Below the pieces are notes generated by a model. The model worked only from the letters and a program-made list of their open reading frames with translations. It ran no database searches and was not told the origin of the DNA. This document shows positions 56,422 through 64,000 of a stretch of 64,000 bases of DNA, piece after piece. Position 1 is the first letter of the stretch, and every line of letters begins with the position of its first letter. The position numbers and the translations under genes were made by a program. Source of the DNA: Austropuccinia psidii (Eukaryota; Basidiomycota; Pucciniomycetes; Pucciniales; Sphaerophragmiaceae); the NCBI GenBank assembly GCA_023105745.1, contig JALGQZ010000007.1, positions 636,592 to 700,591 of the forward strand, in the 5' to 3' direction.

Positions 56422-57770
56422 TGCTTGCTAGGGAAGCCTTTTGATGATGGCCCAGACTTGTTCTGAGGTCTCTTGAAGCATTTTTCAATTGGGTGCTTTC
56501 CACCACAATAGGTACACAACCCCTCTTTACTCCTCCTCTCCTTTTCAGAACCAATTAATTTATTGTCCTTATTGAGGAGACCAGCATGAGGCTTGTCCTT
56601 TGAAGATTGAAACTGCTTGCCCTTCTTGTTATTCTTCTGGTGAGGCCTCTTTGAAGATGAGTTTTGAGGAGGCCTAGATTGATTGGATCCATTGACAGGA
56701 GGCTTCTTCTCTTGATTGCCACCCTTTTCTTTTTGCCTCTCATGATATCTTGTGTCTAATTATAAGGTGACATCCATAAGTTCTTGAAGAGTATCAAAAT
56801 TTCCAGGGTGAGAAGCCAACTGATCCAATAATCTTGATGCCAATCCTCTTCTGTAAACATGTATATAAGATCTTTCACCCCAATATCCAATTCTTGACAT
56901 TAAGCTTCTGAAATCAGCAATGTACAAGGATACATGACCACTTGCCTTCATCCTCAAATTGTCGAACTCTTGTTCAGATTTCCTGACTTCATTGGGGTCA
57001 CCAAACAGAGTGAATAATTGAGATTCAAATAATGGCCAATTATTGAGGAGGTAAGAAGGGTCTTCATTGGGAATATTTGAGAGATAGGGTCCAATCCATT
57101 TTCCAGCTCTACCAGTGAGAAAAGAAGTTGAGTAAAGAACTTTCTTCCTGTCAGAGAAGAAATTTGCTGGATCATTATGGAAGATTAATTGACAGGATTG
57201 GATAAATCCTCTCAATTTATGATCTTGAGTAGCATAAAAAGAATCAGGTGCCTTCATGGATGGAGTCTTGAAAGCAGGGGCTTTGGAATTGTTGCTGGGA
57301 GCAACTGCTTGAGTGAGCCGCCCCATGAATTGAGTCATTTGCTCCATCATCTTGAGGAGACTTGGATCAGTTTGAGAGACAAGAGGTTGACTAGAAAGGG
57401 CTAGATTAGAACCCTGAGGCACCTCTGGAGAATTTGCCAAGGCATCTGCCACTTCAGTCTCCCCAGAATCTTCCTCTTCCACAGACTCTTCCCCATCTTC
57501 ATCTTCAACTTCCCCTAATCTTGCTCTTGCACCTTCAGAAATGCCAGGGTAGCCACCCAAAAGTCCAGAAAAGGATCTTGATCTTCCAGATTTTATTCCA
57601 CCTCTTCTTGAGGGTGCTGCTCCTTCCATTGGTGGTCCTCTGTCCACGTTTGCACCCAGTTGATGAGCTGATGGTGTGCGGTCAAGAGGAGCCCTTGCTG
57701 TAGGAGTGAGAACAGCTGGAATTTTTTGAGATCTAGTGTTCTTTGCTGGGGGACTATTATGAACTGGCAT
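56409..57770 (-). pseudogene. gag of element T
   Basis: ATG at 57768-57770 (MPVHNSPPAKNTRSQKIP); upstream TTG starts are not convincing. About 453 residues: Pro/Ser/Gly-rich N-terminus with an acidic Glu run, capsid core (GFIQSCQLIFHNDPANFF, WIGPYLSNI, LRMKASGHVSLYIADFRSLM), then a basic region and a CX2CX4HX4C knuckle CTYCGGKHPIEKC (56478-56516, residue about 420). A single TAA (56760-56762) after ELMDVTL breaks it; the same frame continues to TGA 56409-56411 just past the slip site. Confidence 0.85.
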
Positions 57771-58521
57771 TATGAACAGAATTTGAATAAAAGAAACTTG
57801 ATGGTATTGAGAACAGAAATCAAAACTTGGCCAAATCAATCACAATAAAAATCATGATGAGTCTTGAGGAATCAATTCAATTCTTGAGGTGAAATCAATT
57901 TCAATCAACAATCAATCAATTCAATCAATAATCAACAATAAATCAAATTAAAATCAAATATAAATAATCTTGAGGAAATCAATAATCAATCAATATTCAA
58001 TCAATAATCAATCAACATTCAATCAATAAAGCAGTGTCTTCAATATGAAATCAAGGTCTTGAGGAATCAATCAATCAATTCAGAATCTTCAGAAATCAAT
58101 TCAAATATCTTGATGAGTCAAAATCAATCAATAATCAAAATCAATTCTTGAGGATCAAGAAAATATCTTGAGAATTCAAAGTCAATCAATCCAATCCAAA
58201 TGAAATATCCTGAATTGCTGAATCAATAAACCCAATGAATCCCAATGAATAATCCAATCAATCAAACCAATCAATAATTACTAAAAGACCTGAATGAGAA
58301 CAAAGAAAAAATTTGATTTGATTTGAATAAAATGAAGTGAATGAAATGGTCAGCAATGATTAAGAAAGAAGAAAGAATCAATTTTCATATAAATGAAATG
58401 AATTAGATGAAAATTGATGAGAGAGAAAATCATAAGATCATTAAAGAGTCATAATTGATGAATGAGAGAAATGATTATAAGATAATGAAAAGAAAGAATC
58501 AATATGAGCTAATTAATTTAA
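57771..58521 (-). repeat. leader of element T, CAATCAAT-rich
   Basis: Between gag and the 5' LTR. Low-complexity AATCAATCAAT-type repeats dominate 57880-58290. No TGG-type primer binding site is seen next to the LTR; the bordering TTAAATTAATTAGC complements 11 bases of the LTR itself. Confidence 0.6.
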
Positions 58522-59270
58522 TGTCACAGGGGCTCTTGGAAGTGAAGAGGGCCTGGCACTCATTTATGGAGGGCTCAAAGATATGATAAGAAGGAATACA
58601 TTTAAGAGTGCAAGAGATTAATTAATAAAATAAAGAATATAATAAAGCAGAAATAAAAAAGAAATAAGAGTAAAGAATAGAAGAGCCAACCACAAAGAAG
58701 TCCAAGTCCACTGTTTCAACCTGTCAGAATGGAAAGAGGAGGGTTAATAAGGATATGGCCACCCAACTCATACTGTACAGGCAAAGAGAGAAATGCAAAG
58801 ACTAACTTAATATTAAATAAATATAATACAAAAAATAAGGATAATAATATTCATAAGATAATAAATAAACTAAATTAATTAACTGGGGAAAAGTCCCCAG
58901 GGGGGAGAAAGAGGGGCTGGTATATGTGAGAATCAACAGCCCTGATCCAGAGGAAGAATTTTCATTAGAAGATTGAATGATTGAATTGAGTCTGGCCAAT
59001 ACAGGTCCTGTACAGCTGTACAGAATGTGTACAAGAGGTGTGGTGTATTTGAGTGATCATACAGTTCAATTCTGGTGTATTGAAACTGTATTGGGTGAAT
59101 CCAACCTGTACAGATGTTGGCAGGCTGTATTGAAGTACCAAGTTGTATGCATGTTTCAGCAAGGAGGATTTATGAAACTGAATGCTGATTCAGATATTGG
59201 ATCTGCTGATTTGAGGTGTTTGAGTGGGTGTATTGATGAATACCCTTACCCCTGGTGAGTGGTTGTTACA
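58522..59270 (-). repeat. 5' LTR of element T
   Basis: 749 bp, TGTCACAGG..TGTTACA. Longer than its partner because of the AT-rich block at about 58797-58887. Confidence 0.92.
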
Positions 59271-59292
59271 GATAAAAAGCTATGATAATTTT
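59271..59292 (-). repeat. 5' LTR of element B, 22 bp middle piece
   Basis: GATAAAAAGCTATGATAATT continues the LTR sequence seen uninterrupted at 24829-24850, between the two insertions. Confidence 0.75.
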
Positions 59293-61240
59293 TGTAAGGC
59301 TTGACTATGAAACAATAAGTAAAAATTACTAATATTTAACTTATTGTACTATGAATGTCCTTATAAATAAAATAAACAAGATAAAAAATAATTATAAAAA
59401 TAAAGAATTATTATAATTATGGCGTAAAAATAATTATATTATTAAATAAATATAATAATATAATAAATAAATATATCAATATATCTAAAAGCACTTTATT
59501 ATTGTTACCAACAAATAATAAAGGCGTAAAAGATTTTTTTTTATTAATAAAAAACAATTAATAACAATAATATTACTAATATTAAAGTTATAAATTAATA
59601 TAAATACTATTTATATTAATTCAAGAATTATTAAAGTAATAATAAAGAGAAAATTATTATAATAAGAAGAAATAACCTACTTTTAATACTTAATATAATA
59701 ATTTTGAATTATTTTACGCCAAGAAATATAAATACAACTTATTTAAATTGTATTTACAATAAAAATTAAGAGAAATTACAATTTCTCTTGATTTTAGGTG
59801 GATTTGAGGTTCTTAAGAGAAATTTAAACAAAACAATTAAATAACTGAGGTAATAACGTCAAGAATGATGATTATGATGAGGTTGATCTTTGGTCTTTAA
59901 TAATATGAGAGTTAGATATATAAAGAATAAAAAAAATACCTTTTGTTTCAATTATTTAGTGTTTTGTAAGCATCTGAGGGGAAAATAGAGTAAAAAGAGC
60001 TCTATTTATAGTAGATACCTCCCTTCTAGAGTACAGAAGGCTTCTAGTAGACGTTTAATGATGCTTTCTACTATAATTGATGAATATTTTAAGGTTTAGT
60101 GATGATTAAATCATGATCAAACCATCTTACCTCATTATTATGCCATTATTTAGAGTTCTCACTGTAACTTTAAGTTTGATGACGTAATAGGCTTGGAGGA
60201 AGCCTCAAATTCGTGGAATTTCTTAGTATTAGTCATAATCTAATAGTATTCATACATTGTATCACTTATATGACTGTTTAAACTTAAAATAAGATTACAG
60301 TGAGTGATCATAAATTATCAAATTTAAGCTTAAACTTTGATCATTAATACCTTTTAAGTTATAAGTGCTACAGCTATGCTGAGCATGGATTCTGATAGCT
60401 TGGCATGTCCTCATTAAACTGCCAAGAGAATTCTATTACATAATCAAAACTTTATTTTTAATGATTTTTCTTGTAACTCATCTTTTCTGTTGAAATTTAA
60501 TACTTTGAACTTCAAACCATGATTTCAAGGGGTTATACCTTGAATATTTTAAGAAACATTACATCATCATTCACAAATGAGCTATGAGAATCTAACTGTC
60601 TACTTATTTTTAAGTTAGGACCACTTTTACAACAAAGTGGTCAACAGCTCTATTGATTTTATTCAATCATCCATTACAAGTTTTAACCTTGTTTATAGCT
60701 TGTAAAATAAAGTTCATATATTTACTCTTACAGTAATTATATGGTGACTTTATTTTTGGTTCATCTCTCTATCTTGTATATTTCAAAAGATATCAGCTAA
60801 AAACCATGAATATATGCATTGACCAAAAAAGTGCATATATTCAGATTAACTCCTTAAGTATTGACTTTAGAGATTGGCTTTATAATTTTTTTATATGTAG
60901 AATTTATGGAGAAGCCAATGGTAAAATTTATTTCACATGTTTCTCCATTGGCTTCTGAAATAAATGAGGTTTTGTACCTTTTTTGAAGTATTATTACTTA
61001 TACTTCAGTAATTATTGACTTTTCAGATATGCAATAAAAGTGACATATGTGTCTTTTACCATGGGGAATCTAATGGTGTAATTTATTTCTCATTTTTATT
61101 CATCAGATTCAGAGTTAATTTAGATATTGGGGTTATTTACAGTATTTTACTAATTTTTGAGATAATTATCATAAGTATAATTATTACAGAAATTTTGTTG
61201 TGACCTTTTTTGATATGTGGCCATATCTCAAAGGCTCACA
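59293..61240 (-). repeat. solo LTR inside element B's 5' LTR
   Basis: 1,948 bp, TGTAAGGC..GGCTCACA, flanked by ATTTT (59288-59292) and ATTTC (61241-61245), an imperfect duplication. Very AT-rich. Its ends fit the TGTGAGCC-type Gypsy LTRs of the window, but the body is not close to any of them. Frames at 61015-61203 and beyond are compositional. Confidence 0.8.
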
Positions 61241-61522
61241 ATTTCTATGTAAATTTTTTCCAACAATATTTTAATTTCAGTAAGTGTGTTAAAAATTCAT
61301 TTTTACTTAATTTTTTCAAGCAAAAATGTGTTTTCACAATTTTAAATTTTAATGTAATTTTGTTTTTAAATTGTAATTCGATTTTCAATTTTGGGTATAA
61401 ATTCATATTTATATTTGATTTTTCGTTTTGATAATATAAATAAATTTATTTTATTTCTAATTGTATCTTGTTTTATTATTTGTGGTCTTTTGGGTATATG
61501 AAAAATACCTCTAAGCCCCACA
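61241..61522 (-). repeat. 5' LTR of element B, outer end
   Basis: Matches 40980-41256 of the 3' LTR; closes ACCTCTAAGCCCCACA (GGCTCACA in sister copies), then AAATC. Confidence 0.88.
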
Positions 61523-63060
61523 AAATCTCAACTGTAATATCTCATAGGTCTTCCCAAACAGAGAAATCATGTTCATAATAATAAATAAATAAAAATGGAA
61601 ATATTAACAACCTATTTTTTGCACACCCAGCTTCCATTGAATTGGGTCATATAAGCCACCATGTAATATTGATTGATGCCACTTACCAGACATGAAAGTA
61701 CAACTTGCCAGTTTTCCACATGGTTTGCCAAACTGAAACTGGTAACACCTTCTCATTAGACTTTTGCTACACGGAATGGAAAAATGATGATGGATACATA
61801 TGGGCCCTTCAAGAACTCAAACATTTATTTCAGCCACCCAGAATCACCAAGGTTATTATTACAGATTGTGAATGAGCTCTGAAGCTGGCCATTGAATTGG
61901 TCTTCCCTAGCTCAATGCAAAATTATTGCACATGGAACATTAGCAAAGCTTTAGCCAAAATTGTCACAAATATTTTCAGCAGGATGATTCGAAGGATTAT
62001 CAGACATCCTGGAGCTTACTGGTCAGCTCCAAGTCAACTGAGGAGTATGATAAAAATCTTTAAAAAATTCACAAGAATTAAAATGATTTCTCAGGGGAAT
62101 GGGAATATATCTCAAACAACCTACTCCCATTCAAGAAAACATTTGTCACATCTTTGGAAAGCCAGTATCCTCATATCAGAAATAAAGACAGCTCTTGTTT
62201 TGACTCCGAACACTCCTACATAGAATAATTCATTAATAATTCTAATGAAGAGCTTTATAAAGTATTCCAAAATTTTCAAACAGAAATTGATATTCAATTG
62301 AAACAAATCCACTATACTAAAGGATAGCAAAGAGTCCACAAATTGACTGATGCTTTCCCACCTTTCAAGCAGATACTTGGTACTATAGAAATCAAAGCAA
62401 TAGAAATTATTGAAGCACAATTTCAAAAGCTAAAAGAACATCCAGATGTTCAACCATGCTCCAAAACACTTATGAATGGCATGGGGATTCCTTGCTCACA
62501 TGAAATTGAGAAAGGTTTTGATACTGAGGGCTACATTGAAAGTGAATATTTACATCTGCAATGTAATATCCTTTATAATCCTCTTGAAGTAGGTGCCATT
62601 GTATTTCTTTTATTTGTGACTGTAGTAATGCTGAAAGAATGTTGGAAAGGATATTTATTCTAATTCACAATGGAATTTTAAACAAAAAAAATAGAAAATA
62701 TTGATAAGGAAGTTAATGAACTGGAAATACAATCAAAAAAACAATTCATAAAGAAAATTCAAGAGTTAATTAGATTTCAATACACAACCATTAAGCTTTG
62801 TCACCCCAAAAAGGCTTTTATTTCATGAGGTAGTCCATCACTGAAAAGGAAAAGGGTAAAGTCTACCAAAAGGCTTTCATCTAGGTTTGAAATCTAAAAG
62901 GATATTCTCAATCACCACACAAGATTGCTTAAAAAGATGCGCAAAGCTGCTATCAGTCCCAAAGCTCAATCAATGAGGGGCAAAAAGCTCTTATTGATGC
63001 AAAAAGAGACAAGCCAAGATGAGGAAACAATCACAAAAAGAAAATTAAAATTATTAAATG
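61523..63060 (+). pseudogene. MULE/FAR1-like transposase gene, 3' half
   Basis: Continues the gene interrupted at 39518. HHVILIDATYQT carries the first catalytic Asp; then KYNLPVFHMVCQTETGNTFS, DDGYIWALQELKHLFQPPRI, KVIITDCE (second Asp), FPSSMQNYCTWNISKAL. Further on (62343-62663) come EHPDVQPCSKTLMNGMGIPC and SHEIEKG, a SWIM-type Cys/His block, and RVKSTKRLSSRFEI near the end. Stops include TGA after YQT and after DCE, and there are frameshifts. Domain order (FAR1, MULE transposase, SWIM) is that of Mutator-like transposases or genes derived from them. I did not find terminal inverted repeats. Confidence 0.75.
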
Positions 63061-63069
63061 GTCCAAAAA

Positions 63070-63540
63070 TTTATTCAATTAATTAATTGTATTTTTCCCA
63101 TTTATTCATCAAGAATATTTTCTCAAAGAATGGCCTTCCTTCAAGCATTATCAGTGGTAGAGGTTCTCTTTTTGTTTCTTCCTTTTGGATCAATCTTTTT
63201 CACAAGGTCAAGATATCAAGAGATGCTTCAGCTTCCTTTCACCCTGAAGAAAATGGACAGACAGAGAGGGTAAATAAGATTCTAGAACAGTATCTTTGGA
63301 TGTATGTCAGTTACGATCAAGATGACTGGCACATCTGGTACCCTCTGGCTGAACTTTCCTCAAAACTAAAAAGAGAAAAATTATGGTATCTTATAGAATG
63401 GAAAGGATTCGGTTAAAACCAAGAAAGAGAAAATTGGGAAACAGAATCCAGCCTTACCAACTCAACAGAAATTTCAAAGGATTTCCACATGTTCTATCCT
63501 GACAAGCCTGTCCCAAATACCTCAAAAGTTTGATTTTATG
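63070..63540 (+). pseudogene. element-T relative, integrase fused to chromodomain
   Basis: The frame at 63087-63416 has IFSKNGLPSSIISGRGSLF (integrase second Asp changed to Gly), ENGQTERVNKILEQYLW (Glu kept), WYPLAEL, then at about 63360 jumps to SKLKREKLWYLIEWKGFG, the chromodomain. About 440 bp present in element T are missing, and the join stays in frame. A stop follows, then NWETESSLTNSTEISKDFHM and the usual end DKPVPNTSKV. The left part of the element is absent; it begins directly after the MULE gene. Confidence 0.78.
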
Positions 63541-64000
63541 CTGTTTTTTGGGGATTGGAGTATGAAAGTAAGTTCCTCTATGGTAATTCGACTTTAACGG
63601 GGTATCCTACCCAAATGTGCTGTAAGAATCACCTTAGCCACTTTGTGAGCACTTTTCAATTTTTTGGACATATTCAGAAGGCCTTGTAACATCAATAACC
63701 TCAAATTTGGACTTTTCATCCAGATATGGCCAAATTCCTTTTCTCTTTGTTTATTTCCTTAAATATGCCATTAATCATTATTCAAGAAATTCCTTAAGTC
63801 ACATAATTCTATGGAAAAAGTCTTTTATGTTCTTCTATGGTGCTGGGTGGGGAGTGGAAGTTATGAAAGTAAGTTCCATCTCCTGGTATGCATGTCTTGG
63901 ATTTTCTACTTGTAAAACAACACCTTGGTCACTCTGTGAGCATAAAATTCTTGGTTTTTTATGTTTCAGGAAGGTTATGGCCAGAATTTAGAAACTCACC
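63541..64000 (+). repeat. 3' UTR of the element-T relative, runs off the window
   Basis: Homologous to 52707-52200 in reverse orientation. It has both TATGAAAGTAAGTTCC copies (63565 and 63862) and TTTGTGAGCA blocks. The LTR, if present, lies beyond the window edge. Confidence 0.7.

Larger units (their letters stand above)
49065..59270 (-). mobile_element. chromovirus-type Gypsy element T
   Basis: LTRs 49065-49720 and 58522-59270 with inverted termini TGTAACA/TGTTACA. Minus-strand order is leader, gag (57770-56409), -1 frameshift signal, one pol frame (protease, RT, RNase H, integrase, chromodomain; to 52708), a 3 kb 3' region carrying an antisense gene, polypurine tract and 3' LTR. Catalytic residues of all pol enzymes are intact; damage is one stop in gag and five in pol. 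The flanks GATTAA (left) and GATAA (right) look like an imperfect target duplication. It lies in the 5' LTR of element B, so it is younger than B. Confidence 0.92.
39519..61522 (-). mobile_element. Ty3/Gypsy element B with two insertions in its 5' LTR
   Basis: Flanked by exact AAATC duplications (39514-39518 and 61523-61527). The 3' LTR is 39519-41256. The 5' LTR is in three pieces, 47591-49064, 59271-59292 and 61241-61522, split by element T and a solo LTR; joined, they total about 1.78 kb against 1.74 kb for the other LTR. Minus-strand order is gag, protease, RT, RNase H, integrase, chromodomain-like tail. It interrupts a MULE transposase gene. The protease Asp (YPGA) and one RT Asp (YIDE) are lost. 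Without the nested DNA the element is about 9.8 kb. Confidence 0.92.

Noticed and set aside
61015..61431. Hydrophobic small proteins on the plus strand.
   Set aside because: They lie in an AT-rich solo LTR and run into a different LTR; composition explains them.
1..64000. RIP-type C to T mutation as the main cause of decay.
   Set aside because: Many stops could come from CAA/CAG, but LTR pairs show more C/A and G/T changes than transitions. RIP indices over the window were not computed.

Overview
This 64 kb window looks like a repeat island from a rust fungus (Pucciniales). It is AT-rich, has short GT-AG introns of about 42-50 bp, and carries gag, pol, SNF2, SANT-like and MULE/FAR1 protein types that I associate with rust genomes. 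The family resemblances, above all the antisense protein at 50.6-51.9 kb, point to Austropuccinia psidii, but that is recollection and not a database result. I found no intact single-copy host gene, rRNA, functional tRNA or CRISPR. Nearly every base belongs to transposable elements inserted into each other or into decayed genes.

Left (1-13.6 kb): a dead SNF2-family helicase gene on the minus strand is cut into pieces. A full-length, apparently non-autonomous LTR element (343-9722, TSD ATAT) and a lone LTR (about 9924-12021) sit inside it. The LTR element encodes a gag-protease polyprotein but no reverse transcriptase or integrase. It carries a 16-unit array of short palindromes and long T tracts in its 3' part.

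Centre-left (13.6-32.1 kb): element C, a minus-strand Ty3/Gypsy element, has a Ty1/Copia element (16114-20804) in its integrase region and a solo LTR (23281-25117, TSD TAATG) between protease and RT. Its 5' LTR is cut at about 29666 and joined head-to-head to the chromodomain, 3' UTR and 3' LTR of a related plus-strand copy (29667-32144), so the 3' ends form a large inverted repeat. To the right is a broken Myb/SANT-like gene.

Centre (32.1-39.5 kb): LTR scraps, a second array of palindromes with AT-rich spacers, a tRNA-derived SINE-like head and unrecognised decayed coding sequence. The 5' half of a MULE/FAR1-like transposase gene then begins on the plus strand.

Right (39.5-64 kb): element B (39519-61522, exact TSD AAATC) splits the MULE gene, whose second half resumes at 61523. 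Element B's 5' LTR contains element T (49065-59270, a chromovirus-type Gypsy) and, 22 bp further on, a solo LTR (59293-61240). Element T is the best preserved: gag, a convincing -1 frameshift signal, then protease-RT-RNase H-integrase-chromodomain in one frame with only five premature stops. Its long 3' region holds an antisense, intron-containing gene. At the right edge a deleted plus-strand relative of T (about 63070-64000) follows the MULE gene.

Decay is mostly by in-phase stops and loss of catalytic aspartates. Substitutions I counted between three LTR pairs are dominated by C/A and G/T changes and include no A/T changes.
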